Positions 36,600 through 49,777 are shown, numbered from the stretch's first letter. The stretch: DNA of 64,000 nucleotides from Helopsaltes ochotensis (GCA_013400155.1 VXBM01000760.1:179784-243783); one strand, 5' to 3'. Numbers and translations: made by a program. Notes: generated by a model not told the origin, from the letters alone.

Positions 36600-39500
36600 C
36601 ATGTTTTCTGCACTGGTCCAAGCTTTCCACCTTCCTGATATCTCCTCCTATATGCACAACTTTGGAAAACAACACGACTGAAAACAACAATGTTTTTGTT
36701 AGTTTGATTATTGCTTTTCAAGGTGGTGATCTTTAAAGGAGCATGCTGTAAAACATGGCAGAAAGACCAACCAAAACATTCAGATTGTTATAGCCTAGCT
36801 TTGACTGCTGATGACATTTTATTTTTTAGATCAGTCAAGGTCACATACAACTATAACTTAAGTTCAAAGTGTTTCTCTTTATTGATTTTTCTTTCTGTCT
36901 AGCTAATATGACACAAAAGGCTTTATTTTCTGGGCTATATTTTGCTCTTTGGTGTTGCAGCAAAAAAACCCCCACCCAAACCCATGGCATCAGAGTTCTA
37001 GTATAGATGTAATGCATTCATACTGGTGCACAAATGAAAAAGCAATACTAAATTATTCTTTACCCTGTTGAAAATTTTGTGTGTCGTCACATGCTGCCAT
37101 TAAACTCTGTGCAGTCACACAGAGGATGTGGTACACATGAAGTGTGCATTCAGATACAAACTGTAGAGCTAACTGCATCTCAAATGCATCGTTACATACA
37201 GTGCACAGGCTTCACTTGCTTAACTGGGGTCATGCTCGGAACAGAAGCAAACTCAAGTCAGCTCTCTACCTGGTTTGTCTGCCAGAAATTATTTTCCTAT
37301 TCCCCAAAGTTGGGATAATGATAGTAAGGTCACGTGAAAATATCTTTTAAAAAATTGAAAAAAATCAGCACTGAATTTTCAAACTAAACTGAAGTAATAC
37401 TCAGAAAGAATGTGTACTTCTTCCTGTAAAGAGTAAGAAAATATAAAAATATCTGGTCAAATATATGTCAGTCAAATCTTGAAATGCACTAACTAATACT
37501 GAGTATATTTGTAGAATATATATCTCATGTAGATAAGAATATCAATAATGACAGAATCAAAAAAAGTATAGCTGAAAGAAGTTTTGAAGGCAGCAATTCC
37601 ACAGCCTGTCCCAAAATCAGAATAATTTTTTTGTATTGTTCCTGAGAGAGCTCCAGAAAACTCTTAATAAGTTCTGTATTCCATTCCTTTAACAGGAAGC
37701 TACGGATAATTTTTTCTCTAATATATCTAGATAATTTGTTCCACAGTTAAAACAACTAAGTTCTTTATCTAGGTGTGTCTGAAGAACCATTTTTTCTCTT
37801 GCTTCCAAAAATACCAGAAGATATTGGGGCAAGGTCCCAAGTCAGTCCTGTGGAGAGTGAGACGGCTATCTGCTCCTGCACAAAAAAGTTAAACACTTAA
37901 TTTTTACCATACTCTAGCAATGATTCTTTCTACCTCATTATCTTTCAGGTGAGTATGAATGATTTGTTTGATTAACATTTTGGGACTTTCTAGCAATCAA
38001 ACATAAACAGCCTGACCTATAGCTTTCTCGCTTGTTTCCCTTCTTCTCCCAGCATAAACATCATTAGTCCTATCTGATTAACAAGTTGATTTTTCAAGTA
38101 CTTCTTGTTAACTTTTGGTGGTTTTTTTTTTTTTTCCCCCTCCATTACTGTGGCTGTATATTACTCTTACCATAGCTTTTAGTGTTGCTGGCCACTAATC
38201 ATTCTGCAGTTGTACTCTTTTGAGAAGGCATGTGGTGAGGGAAAGCAATAGTTTTTGCCTTAGATAGTCTGTTCATAGCCTTCTGTGTAGACCACTTGCT
38301 ATGTATTCCTCCTAGGACAAGGAGCGTAGAGAACAAATTACCATCTACTTTGTTATACTTCATTAATGTACTCCATTATCACTTAGCTTCCAAGCTCTTC
38401 AACTTTGCTTTTACCAAGACTAATGCACAAAACGTCCATGCTTTAGCACATAAACCAAATGCTGAAAGAAAGAGGGAGAGCAGCAAGCTAATCTCAGACA
38501 GGAATAATATAATGCTGTTCATGCTCAATGAAGAGTGTGATGTTAATGAAGAATACTCAACATAGATGCTGGTGATATCTGCTACCAAGGTTTCAGTGTC
38601 TGTATATTATCCCTCACTAACCATCAGCCAAACTCAGAGGAAAAAGATACCTTATCTTGCACTTTTTTAATGGTTTAATCATGATATTCAATTAAATTTT
38701 CTTTAAGGGACGTGAGCAACACAGACTTACAGCATACTTTGACTAATCATGACTAATTGTGGTATCTTTATGGGATGGTATCCATACACATCTGGAAGTA
38801 CTGTTTTCTGTGTCAGTGCGGGTTGTACAATATATGTATGGGGAATGTTAATCTGTTTCTTTCTGTATCATTTGTATGTCCTGTGATTCTCTTTTAAAGC
38901 TTTAGGGGAATTCAACTTAATGGAATGCTTTTAGACTCAGAATGATTTACAGTCTTCTCTGGAAGACACACAAACTACCTGACATTGTAAAAAACTGAAG
39001 AGAAACAGATAGCAATATATTTCCTGCAAGAAATTTGTTATCATAGCAGTTGTCTTGAGGTATCTTTCTAAAATATGCTCTTTGTTTAAATCTTGTGATT
39101 TTTCTAGGAAGTCAGGGAACTTTCACTGAATGCCCAGATTTAACAATATTGTTTCAAAAATGTTTATCCAGATGTGTTGTTTTCCTTTTCAATGCCGGGA
39201 AAACAAAACAAAATAGTTGACTGCATCAAAGAATTGAGTGTTCTTAAATATGACTTGAGAAATACCTGGATTATTGACGTATAACCAATTTGATAATGAG
39301 ATGCATTTACTAATGGTGTAATCAACCATGGGACTGTGAGAGTCTGGTGCTCAGCCCTACATTTTAGGAGTGTTTTTGCACAAATGACATTTCAAATGAT
39401 GTATAGCCAGAGAAAGCATGAGAAGAGAAAAGAAATTATGTATTATGAGCCCAAGACAAGAAGTGGAGAGGAATAAGGAATAGATAAATGACAACATTAG

Positions 39501-42498
39501 AACATCTGGAGTGCATGAAGTTGCTTAGCATCAAAGTATTGCCAAAGGTAATGCCTCAATTTATGATGACAAGGTAAAGATTTCAAGGGATTAAAACAAC
39601 CTCTAATGAAATATACAGGTTATTTTGGGAAGGGTCTTGAGAATTTTTTAGCCATAGTAAATACACAATAATAGCTCAAATAATAATCTTGGGGCTTCTT
39701 TCTTATTTTACTTATACAGAAACAACATTTTACCATGAGAACATCAATTGCACCAATGTAAGTAGAGAGGTGAGTATAACTTACTACTTATAAAAGTCTT
39801 CTGTAACTTTTTAGCATATAAGAATATGTTATTATTGAACAACTAAAAAGAAAAAAGAAGCTAGTACTCTCTCACTGAACAGCTGTACATTTCCTATAAC
39901 TGTTGTCTTAATTTCTGAAACATATAAGTTTTGCAACATTGAAAGTAGTTGAGTTTTCCTGTGTAGAGTCAAGAACTGAACCCTCATTATAAAAGCCCCT
40001 TTTTGCTACTCTGGATACTCCTGAGCTATGCTCAGAGCAGACGACACACGTGAAAATAAATCAGCTACATATATTCAGCTGAAAGGAATAGTTTCAAGGG
40101 GAAAGAATACTGCTGAGGTCTGAGTTGAATTCTTTATGGAAGTAATGAACCTAAATAGGTTTATGAAGGTAAGAACTAGAATTCTTTGAAACTATTGAAT
40201 TCTAATTTGTGAAATGTTCACTCCAAATCCACAGATTTATAATAATTTATGGATGTAGATTTTGTTTTTTTTCTGAGCTATCCTAGCCCTGGGCAGATTT
40301 CCACCATGAAAAAACTGCAGTTTTTATTTGATCTATTGAAGAAAAGGTTTGCATGCGAGTTTACTCATCTGTGTAGCCTGGTACAACATGTGATATTTAG
40401 AGGTAATTTTATCTAATAAGCACCATAGATAAAATTCTGATCCTTAATTTAATGTAAGGAAGGACATAGGTCAATGAGATTTTGCAGTTCTAAGCCAGTT
40501 CAAGATTAAGCTGTTGTCATAAACTGTGGGATAACTCCAGATTTGGGACAGAAATGCAGCCCCTTGGGCTGTGTATAGTTTTCTGGTTTTTTCCTCCTTT
40601 GTTTCATAACTAGCATAATTCAGATTTGTGTGCTGTTGCAGAAGGAACGAAGCTGGATGAGGGGTAAAAGGTCTATGGACTGCAACCGTTACAGACCTAA
40701 GGATGAATGCTGTTGGAATCCCTTATTATATATTTACTCATCACATCTGTATCTTTTAGCCTCATATTGAAAAACACAAACATAATGCAGCCTGGGGAAA
40801 GCGAAAGAGGAAAGAAAAATCAACCTGAGAAGACGTTAAACCACTGGTATGTTATTAGAAAAAAAAATTAAAAGCAGTAACTCATTCAGAGACACTAACT
40901 CTTGTGTTGCAAATATTACTACATTCAGGTCTGTCATCCCATACAGTTTATAACCATCAGTATGTAACCATGCATGTGGAAGATTTTCAGTGCTGTTGTA
41001 TAAATAATTTTACTGTGATAAATAACAGGTGTGAATTTTTATTTTCATCTCATTCTATAAACTTGTAAATAATTGCTAATTTCATATACCAGTAAATTTG
41101 GATATTTTTGTCATTCTCAGATATCTTGCAGCTGTGAACAGCATGACCATATTCAAACTGGCAAACCTTTTATTTATTTTAATTTTTTAAAAATTAATCA
41201 ATTAAATTAGTCACTTAAGCCAAGGATGGAACATGAAAAGCAATTCTAATCATTCTAACAAAGTGTATTAAAAATTCTAGGAACTACACTGAAAGTCACC
41301 TGTATGCAGTCTGAATTTTTTTTTTTTAATTCTGCCTTGGAATACTGCAGAATTCACTTTGTGGTGCAGAAGAGCTCTTTAGGATGTAAAGTATTTTAGA
41401 AATAGCTTAAAACCCAAAATTTTTCTTTGATGAAGAATTCTCTGCTCCCTTTCTGATGCAATCAATTCTAATATTTTTTGTCCATCCAACTCTTAGTGGT
41501 GGATCTCTTATTTCTCAACATATGCATCTTCCTTCACAGATGACAAAAAATTTCTCAGCTCCTAGTTTCTTTACAGATTTATAGTGGAAAGTCTCAATAA
41601 CATAATCAGAGAATAGAAATTCTTACCCAATCAGGGGTTAATAACTAGACAGATGACTTAGATATCATCATGGCTAAAATCTATTTCAGACACTTACTCA
41701 CTAGTCTGGCTGCTAGTAGAGACTTAGTTGCATGTCATATTCTCCTAGTGAAACCGCAATTACTTTTTCTCTTTTCTAAGAGTCATGCTGAAATCAGGGA
41801 AACATATTTTTTTCCTGAAGTGAAATGCTAGTTGCTTTCTGATCCTCTGTTTCTGTCTCTTTTTTCTGTTTTCATTTTTTATTTTTTTTTCTTAGCCTAG
41901 TAAACAGAATCTGTGGTGATTGATGTCATCATAAAACCTTAGACTATCACTGAGTGTTGTTATTGCCCAATACTAAAAGCAACACAAGATACTAAATCAT
42001 ATATTAAAAATGGGGAGAGGTCAAGATGGAACAATATTCAATATCAATAAACCATTTTGAGTTGAGGACAATTTTTATTAGGGGAAAACAAAGCATAATC
42101 ATGGTAAGAAACTATTGTAAGGAGCAAAAGTTCTTTCTCCATCCTTCTTATCTTGATTATAAGATATTAGATGATTAAGGATACTGATCCTTAGAAGAAG
42201 AAGGAAAAAAAAAGGACTTTGGAAAAATCAGCATAATATTTATTAGGTATATTAAATATAACTTTAATAAGCTCATTTGGTTTGGACTACTATTTTGAAG
42301 ACTTTAATTCTATTTTGGTACACATGTCAAGAAAGCTTTGCAGTCATCAGTGTTTTGCTCATAAGATTTATATGGGTAGCAACTCTGTACCACATAGCTA
42401 TATAACTACAAAGCTCATCTGTCTGCATGTCTTTAAGTGCCTCTTTAAGTTTAAGTGTCCAGTGATAAGACATGAGAAAATGGTATGAAATTGTGTCA
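36600..42498. other. Unique AT-rich DNA, possibly with one ancient repeat
   Basis: About 5.9 kb with no gene recognised. A T run lies at 38123-38137. The only possible repeat is the diverged CR1-like patch at 37552-37810, listed separately. Confidence 0.5.
37552..37810 (-). mobile_element. Possible ancient CR1-family relic
   Basis: The order of short blocks (agaatca at the left edge, a cagcaattccacagcctg block, 'gaaaactcttaataag', and 'atctagataatttgttccacag') recalls the reverse complement of old reptile/bird CR1 3' regions. Identity is low and the call rests on spacing and a few blocks only; it could equally be unique DNA. Confidence 0.3.
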
Positions 42499-42745
42499 AG
42501 GGAAGTTTAAGTTGGATGTTAGGAAAAAAGTTCTTCACCCAGTGGATGATGAGGCACTACAACAGGTTCCCCAGGGATATGGTCACAAATTGAAAAATGG
42601 CAGAGGTCAAGAGGAATTCAGACAAGATTTTCAGGCACATGGTGTGATTCTTGAAGTGGTTCTTTGCAGGAGGAGGAGTTGGACTTTAATGATTCTTTTA
42701 GGTGCCTTCCAACTCAGGATATTCCACGAATCCATGATTCTATAA
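42499..42745 (+). mobile_element. CR1 3'-end fragment
   Basis: gggaagtttaagttggatgt, then aaaaaagttcttcacccagt, acaggttccccaggg, aggcacatggtgtgattctt, aggaggagttggact, ccttccaactcaggatatt and a gattctata tail follow the CR1 3' end in order. It is a different subfamily from the copy at 3228-3897, with the 'tggtgtgattcttg' and 'actcaggatattc' features. Confidence 0.9.
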
Positions 42746-45410
42746 TACTTTAATATCATAAGGCAAAACAAAAGGATGGGAAAATTACTCTCTTATTCCC
42801 ACTGAAGCTTTTCATAACATGCTGTCTATTCTTCCCAGATCCTGTATTATGTTCTACTGAGGGTAGCCTGTATATATTGTGCTATAGATATTTTGATAGT
42901 AAAATAATATTCTGGGTCTCACCTTCCTGTGATTAGGCATATAAACCAGAATAGGGAGATAAGTGGAAGATAATTAGGAGAGAACTGGCTGGCTATGAGA
43001 TTTGACATAGGTACTCCCGGCAGGTGGCCTGCTCTTGACATGTTGCCACAGTGGCTGGGGGCTTGGGACAGATGTGGGGTGGGCCAGACATGATTCCACC
43101 CAGGGCATCAGGCACCTCTCAGGGGACTGGGTCAGTAAAGCCTCTTAGTGCTCTCAGGTTTTTGAGATTTGTCACTTGTACTTGATTTTGTTTTTTCAAA
43201 TGCACCCTGTTCAGTAGCTAAATAAATCAACATTAATAGCAGTAAGCACACTCGAAGATGTCGTTGACCTGAGGTATTCTGTTACTGAGTGATGTGTTCT
43301 TGCAGACTCTAAAGCTGATAGCTGTTTGTGTGCTGGGAGTGGTAAACTTTTGTATAAACACACCAGAAAACCAGGGCCAAACTTTATTTTTTGTTATGAT
43401 TTTAGTGTGCATTGTGAAACTCTGCTTTTTAGTTCAATTGGTTTGTTTCTTCATGAAGTCTTGGAGGTTTGTTCTTAATCTTCTAGGGTAAAAAAAAAAA
43501 GTCCTTTGGCCCTTTTCTAGGAGAGGATTTTGTTCTTTTTGTTTGATTTCTCTCTTCCTTCTTACTTTTTTCCTGAGAAATAAACTTAGTGGCATCTTCT
43601 TCTATACATTTGTCACACACTTGTGCAGTGTTGTATGAAAAAATTCTTGTAGAGAAACTATTGCAAAATGGTGGCAGCAATATTTCTCAAACATGGAAGC
43701 AGGAAGATGTTTCTCAATATTTCTCAAACATGGAAGCAGGAAGATGTTTCCTGCTTACCTGCCCACTCTTTTCATTTCATTTCAGTGGCACATCTCTCAG
43801 GTTATTGATTTTTTAGCTTCTTTTAGGCTTGAGCTGGCGCTGGTTTTGAGAGTGCTCTTGAAATCTGAGAAGCCATGACACATCTGATGCATTGCTACTA
43901 GAAGCATGAAAATCCTCAAGGGTTAAAATTTCATGGTCATGGTTTTCAAAGATCTGTCTAAAAGGAAACCCAGGAGTATTCTTGTGGAGACAGCTTTTCA
44001 AGATACATTGGCGAATCTGTTGAGCGGTGGGTTTTCTTGATTTGTCCCAAAAAAGCAAGTGCAAGTTAGTGCTTATCTAAGGTTTGCAAATAGAACCAGC
44101 TGTCTTGTAAATCCACATCTAATTTTCCCCTGTGAAATAGAACTTGGTTGTACTTGTGAGTATTCTTAGCAAATTTCTTACTGGAATACTTCTTAGAAAT
44201 ACTAAGTTAACTACTTTCCATTAAAAGAAAAGCAATTCAGGAGATATATAAATAGTCTATAAAAATAATTGAGAGGGTTGGTGTATTGAATTACTGTTCT
44301 GTTTAAATACTTCTTGATGCAGACAGCTATAAAAGACATGCCTCTTTCTATAAGCCCCTGCTCCTGGTAGAAACAAGAGTGATATTGATTTATTGCAATT
44401 TATTTTCTCCCTGGATTCTAGTTTTGACATTGTGAAAAGATTAATTGGAATTAATGGCATTTGCACAGCTAATTAAAGTCACTCTTCCTTCAGTCAAATG
44501 AATTCCTTTTATCAGAGACATAACAAAGTCTTTCTTAGTTCCTGCAGTCTGCATGTAAATGTTCCTTGCTTGAATAAGCATCTCTGCAGTCATTAGTGGT
44601 TGAATACAGACACTATTAATGATATCTGGTAATTTCTTCACCACTTGAAAAGCACAAATAATATACCCATTTATTCTTATAGATAGTGCAACAAAATCAG
44701 AATTTTTAGAAATTGAAGTTAATAAAAGACAGGGTGTATTCTCACTCTTCAGAAGGATTTGGAGATGAACATAGTAGTATCAGAGAGTGTACTGTCAGTT
44801 TTTCATACATTGTCCTAACAGAAAAAGCTGGTACAGCACAAGGAAATGAATTCCTCTCTATAATCCAATGATGAGGTCTCTCTCTCTCTAAACATAATGC
44901 CAAATAGCTTGCTAAAAAACTGCCATGTAAAAAGGTTTTGCATTGAAAACACAAACAGCGTGGGAAAGAGAATAAAGTCAACATGCTGTTAATCTGTGTG
45001 TCTCTACTGAAAATGGAAGAGGTATATCTTTTCCCGCAAATTAGGCTTTGGAGGAATGTTTTTCTTAAACCAATCCATATTGCTAGCATAATGCTTGAGG
45101 TGCAATAGACTCTGTTGGCAAACACGCAGAATGTTTACTAACTGCAGTGGCCCTCTGAACTATTATTGGAGTCTGAACAAGGGCCAACTTCTTTTTTCTC
45201 ATATAACAGTGGATTTATGTTCTACTTTGGTTTTTGCTTTTATGAGACATGACAGCGACGTGAATCCAAGGACATATTGAAGCTGTTTTTTGACTCTGGA
45301 TTTATTACAAAAAGTCTCTGTTTGCTGAAGTATTTAGTGTGAATCATCTTTTAATGTACATGGAATTTTATTTCATGTAATGGAAAGAGAAATTTTTTTG
45401 CAGTGCAGAG
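42746..45410. other. Unique DNA
   Basis: No gene or repeat family recognised apart from a 37-bp tandem duplication at 43679-43750. The patch 42990-43140 is richer in GC than its surroundings. Confidence 0.5.
43679..43750 (+). repeat. 37-bp tandem duplication
   Basis: A unit beginning aatatttctcaaacatgg and ending gatgtttctc occurs at 43679-43715 and again from 43716, with 35 matching bases in a row, so the duplication is probably recent. Confidence 0.95.
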
Positions 45411-45549
45411 ATCACAGAATATTCTGAGTTGAAAGGGATGCAACAGAACCATAGAATCCAACTCTTAATTGAATGGCCCATGCAGGGGTTGAACCCACAA
45501 TCTTGGTGTTATTAGCACCATGCTCTAAGCAACTGAGCTAATCTCATTT
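45411..45549 (-). mobile_element. tRNA-Ile-derived SINE with CR1-like tail (TguSINE1-type)
   Basis: On the minus strand, 45549-45473 is a tRNA-Ile-like head: an A box in tagctcagttgcttagagc (45540-45522), an anticodon-loop region ctaataa with anticodon AAT (45513-45511), a B box ggttcaacccc (45495-45485) and a tgggcc acceptor-side remnant. It is followed directly by a CR1-type 3' tail (agttggattctatggttctg ... attctgtgat) at 45472-45411. A tRNA head fused to a CR1 tail is the architecture of the passerine SINE TguSINE1, which uses CR1 machinery. The first bases of the acceptor stem have diverged, and no mature tRNA end is present, so it is a SINE copy and not a tRNA gene. Confidence 0.85.
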
Positions 45550-46527
45550 CATAAGATATACTTAAACATATGGCTGTGATTACAAGTTCTGTTTCCTAGA
45601 CACAGATCTAATTTTCCAACTCAGAATATATTCATTATCTTTGCTTTTATATTAGATGCACTCTGAAAAAATGTGATGAATAACATAATAAAAAAAAATT
45701 CAAATTAATCTCTCTGGGCAAAAGTTATGACTGGTATTATTCATATAGTCTCTTGTGAATGTTGAAGTAAAAGTTCTTGAACATTGACATGAAAACAATG
45801 ATATGACTACCTGCAGTAGTAATTGCACTATGAATTATGATTTTGGAAGACATTAACTCTTGGATTTCAAGCAATAAGACAAACTGAAATTTGTGTCTTG
45901 TATCCATAGTATGATGGATCAGTCAGCAAGTTACAACCAGAAAATTATGGAGAATCAGGAGAAGGAGGGGAAGAGGAAAAGCAGTTCTAAACTACATGAA
46001 AATCTTTTGTTAAAAATAAATTAGAAATAAAAACTCTATTAAATTTATGATTGAATCTCAGCTTGCAAAAGCAGTCTCTTAAATTCATTGAATATGTTAC
46101 ATTGTCTCAAATAAGCCTTAAAATAAGCCTTCCATAAAAACTTAAAAACAATTTTTTTAAGGATAAGTTGTAGTATTTGTATTTCCTGGTTATTGAGTCA
46201 GTGAAATGGAACATACAATTCTGATTCTGTACAGACATGTAGAAGAAAGGCTGTTTTACAGTGAGAGTAGAGATTAGTACATTTTGTCTGCAGAGAGACT
46301 GCTACCAGATCTATTCAAAATCCCAATTTTTAAGGTAATTATTTCTACTTTGGTGTATGCTGGTCTCTGCATTGAGGGTGTTGTGTGTGAATGGAGCCTT
46401 TATATCATGTTGCAAGGACTGTAGCATGAAATGCTAGTCAATTTTAGGTGTAAAAATTTAAATAATGTGCAGCAGGTGAAAAAGTTCTTTTTCTCACATC
46501 CCTACAAAATTATGTTGATTCTTTGAT
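45550..46527. other. Unique AT-rich DNA
   Basis: No gene or repeat family recognised. The last 80 bases before the CR1 may be its very diverged upstream part. Confidence 0.5.
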
Positions 46528-46920
46528 GCATCTTAGGGTTTTTCAGCCTGAAGAAGAGATGGCTATGAGGAGACTTTATAGCAGCCTTCCAGTACCTTAA
46601 GGGTGCTTACAGGAAAGCTGTAGAGAAACTTTTTCCAACGGTGTGCAATGACAGGACAAGGGAGAATGCCGTTAGACTGGAATAGGGCAGTTTTATATTA
46701 GATATTGTGAAGAAATTCTTTACTGTGAGAGTGGGACAGGTTGCCCAAAGAAGTAATGGATGTCCAGCTCCTGGCAGGGTTCAAGTCCATGTTGTGCAAA
46801 GTTTTGAGCCACCTGTTCTTGTGGGAGGAGTCCCTGTCCATAAGAGGGGGTTGGAGCTAGATGATTTTTCAGGTCCCTTCCAACCAAAATCATTCTTCTA
46901 TTCTTCTACAATTCTATGAA
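46528..46920 (+). mobile_element. CR1 3'-end fragment
   Basis: tttttcagcctgaagaagag, agcagccttccagtacctta, gcaatgacaggacaaggg, the 'aagaaattctttactgtgag' block, 'gacaggttgcccaaagaag', 'ggggttggagctagatgatt' and a final caattctatgaat tail match avian CR1 in the sense orientation. A 70-codon frame inside it (46707-46919) is the decayed C-terminal part of ORF2. Confidence 0.9.
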
Positions 46921-47116
46921 TTTATACATTCAAAGAAAAATTTCAGGAAAGGCTGAACTCAGAGTGTCCATGTCTGAGAAAAGCCAGTCTTTTAACTCTT
47001 ACCTGTTACTAAACAAACCAAATAAAACAATAAGGCTTAAAAAGCCTGTGATCTGTTCCTGAACAAGGATATTCTGAGCAAGGATGGTCTCTTGAACCTC
47101 TTCTTCTAATACTTAT
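46921..47116. other. Short unique spacer
   Basis: No feature recognised; the final cttat (47112-47116) is the left target duplication of the next LTR. Confidence 0.6.
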
Positions 47117-48641
47117 TGTGTTGGTTTAACTTAGAAAAGAAAATGATTGGTGATTCACTTTGAGATTGACAGCCAGTTTTGGCCAATAGGATGTGGGTCT
47201 ACCTCCAGGAAAAAACTGATAAATGCAAGGGGGCCAGGACGTTCTCTCTCTTTTTGCCGAGGTCAGGGCCAGGGGTGGCAGAATGGGCTTGGGCCCACCT
47301 GCCCTGCCCGGCTGGGCCCGGCTGGGCTCAGCTGTGGCCCGGCCATGGTTGGAACCCTGGCAAAGCTGAGCTGGATTCCCCCCCCGCCCTTCCCTGGCTG
47401 GCTGCGTCAGGCCCGTACTGGCTAGGGCTCGGCCGGGGCCCAGCTGCGGTTCGGAGCCCTGGCAAGGCTGGGCCGAGCTTTTTTTTCCCCCGCTCCCCCT
47501 GCTGCTGCCAGGATCAGCGGCTCAGAGAAAGGAGCAGGGGGAGGGAGTCCTGGGCGGGAAGGGTGCCTGGGATCCCTCTTGGAGGAGTGGCGCCAAACCT
47601 AGACTGGACTGAGCTCCCCCTCTGTGAAGCCTGGGGTTAGAGATGGAGAGAGAGAGACCCTGGACTCATGGATGGATTTTCGGCTGTTCCCAGTTTCCTT
47701 TACTGGCGTGAGTCCAGCATACTGGAGAGAGTTTCGTAACTACCGCGCGATGGAGAGACCACGTGAACATCTGCAGGCCCAGGCAAGGAATGTTAACTCT
47801 TTCCTAACATAGACTGAGACCTTTCTTAAATAACCCCTCTAAGAAAGAGAAGAAAAGCTAAATTGAAGATGTGTAAAGGACAATATGAAGACATCAAAGT
47901 CAGTAAAAGAAAAGTGATTTCTTAAGTGGAAGAGATGGCGAGTTGCCTTAATTTTAGGCTGAAAATCTCCTTTGATTTTGTAATAACAGACTGTAATATT
48001 CCCTTTAAATTGTGAACTCTAAATTGGGGAGATGTGTTTTATAGTTTCTAAGTGAAGAGTAGGTGATTTATTCAAGTGAATTTTAAGACTAAAAATTATA
48101 ATCTAGTGATTGTATGAGCTATGAACAAAGTGAGATGAGAAAACACTCTGGCACCAGAGAGTGAGAAAATATTTGCTTCCTTAAAGAAAAAAATAGAACT
48201 ATACATCTTTAAAAAGTAAAACTCCAATGTGAAATCCATGGGCCATGTACAGTGATAGAAAACTGCTGATGGGAGAGAATGCACAAAGACAGGTTTTCCC
48301 GGGCGGATTGTTTTTTGTGTAGGTTGGAAACCGCAGACTATGTCTCTTGTAGACAGTTACTAAAAAACAGGAGAGACTCATCTCTCATAGACTGAGTGAA
48401 AGACTATTTTATAAGTAGTAGTGACTTAGAGTTCTGAGTTTTGCCTCTTTACATTGTTTGTGAGAAAGTGAACTATTAGTAGGGGAGGGGGGAGTGCTTT
48501 AAGAGGTTCCAATATTTTTATTTGTTCTTTTTATATGTGTTAATAAAATTAACTAGGTTTTTTTTCTGTCTTTTAAGCTGAGCCTGTTTTGCCTTTGTTT
48601 TAATCGTATTCCACATGGAAAGAAATATTTAAACCACTACA
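47117..48641 (+). mobile_element. Long solo LTR with perfect 5-bp target duplication (1525 bp, ERVL-like)
   Basis: The element starts TGTGTTGGTTTAAC and ends aaaccactaCA. The flanks are cttat at 47112-47116 and 48642-48646, a perfect 5-bp duplication, which is the ERVL pattern. A CCAAT box lies at 47183-47187 (ggccaatagg) ahead of a GC-rich, CpG-containing block (47270-47620). An AATAAA is at 48542-48547, followed by a ctgagcctgttttgcct U5-like section. No retroviral coding region is attached, so it is a solo LTR. Frames of 62-153 codons over the GC-rich block (47147-47812) are not genes; the longest reads as low-complexity Pro/Gly/Ala sequence. Confidence 0.88.
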
Positions 48642-49186
48642 CTTATCTACATAATACCTGATTCAGTTCACCCTCAAGTAAGATTGCAAACACATTTTGC
48701 TGTGCTATTCCTTCCCAGAAGAGCAAGCTGGCACTGTCTAGTATATTTAGTCTGTTCAGGGAATCACTGTATTCGTAAGGGATGAAAAAAATTTATACAC
48801 TTTTTTTCTTGTTTAGACATTTTGATGCTGAAGTGTTTTCAAAGTTATAATTTAAAAGCCAAGTTCTGAGCCATGTGAAATATAAACTTGCATTGCAGAG
48901 ATAGTTTGGTAGGCTAATATGCTTGGGGACGAATGACTTATTGAAAACTTCAAACAACAATTCAGTAGTTGTGTGCCAAGAAGGTATTTCTCATTCTTCA
49001 ATTCACTGCTGAAAACATTCTGAACTGATACAGACGAAACGGCAAATGTCTTTCCGATGGCATCGTCTTAACGCAGAAAATCCCTACAGTTTTTTATACA
49101 GTCCTTTGAAAATGTCACTTTTGAGTTATCTGAATTTGTAGTGAAAAGAAAAGTTTCTCAACCACAACGTACTTTGAGCTGCATTT
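48642..49186. other. Unique spacer between two LTRs
   Basis: About 545 bp of AT-rich DNA without recognised features other than the cttat target duplication at its left edge. Confidence 0.55.
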
Positions 49187-49777
49187 TGTCATGATTTAAC
49201 CTCAGCCGACAACTACGACTCACATAGCTACTCGCTCATTTTCCCCTTGTGGCATAGGGGAAAGAATTGATAGGGTGAAAGTGAGAAAACTTGAGATAAA
49301 TATAGCTTAATAATTGAAATCAAAAATATTAAAAATAACGTTAATAAATTGTAATGAAGAGGAAATCAATTAAGAGACTAAATAACACCCAAGAAAGAAA
49401 AGTGATGCAGTGGAATGCAGTTGCTCACCACCAACCAACAGAGGATCAGCTCACACCCTCACCTACAGCAGCCCTTCAATTTCCCTGCTCGTTTCTTTTG
49501 CTGAGCATGATGCCATACAGTTAGGATATTCCTTTGGTCAGTTGAAGTCAGATGTCCAGACAGTTTCCTTTGTCAGGTTCTTTCCCGCCCCCAGTGCCTC
49601 CCCTCATTCTCCTTGTTAAGGGAAGAGAAGCAGAAAAAGCCTTTGCTGAAGCCCTGCTCAGCAGTAATGAGAACTTCCCTCTGATATCATCCCTGTTCAT
49701 CACAAATCCAAAACACAGACCAATACTAGCCTCTATGAGGAAAATTTATTCTACCCCAGAGAGAAAAACAGGAAACA
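49187..49777 (-). mobile_element. LTR of an endogenous retrovirus (about 590 bp)
   Basis: The plus strand begins TGTCATGATTTAACCTCAGC and ends aaaaacaggaaaCA. In minus orientation this is the abundant avian LTR that ends in ggttaaatcatgaca. Internal landmarks are the cacatagctactcgctca block, gcagttgctcaccaccaacc, 'gctgagcatgatgccata', 'ggatattcctttggtcagtt' and 'cactaccccagaga'-like 3' sequence, all in the expected order. No clear target duplication was found (cattt on the left, cttcg on the right). The orientation call depends on my memory of the family. Two frames of 69 and 84 codons here are LTR sequence. Confidence 0.82.

Noticed and set aside
35598..36721. Frames of more than 300 codons on both strands
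   Set aside because: They run through 815 N and the CCCTT microsatellite, so they are artefacts.
45473..45549. Functional tRNA-Ile(AAT) gene
   Set aside because: The acceptor stem has diverged and the tRNA-like part is fused to a CR1-type tail, so it is a SINE head.
47179..47640. 153-codon plus-strand frame
   Set aside because: It is LTR sequence (47117-48641) in a GC-rich low-complexity block; the Pro/Gly/Trp-rich translation is compositional.
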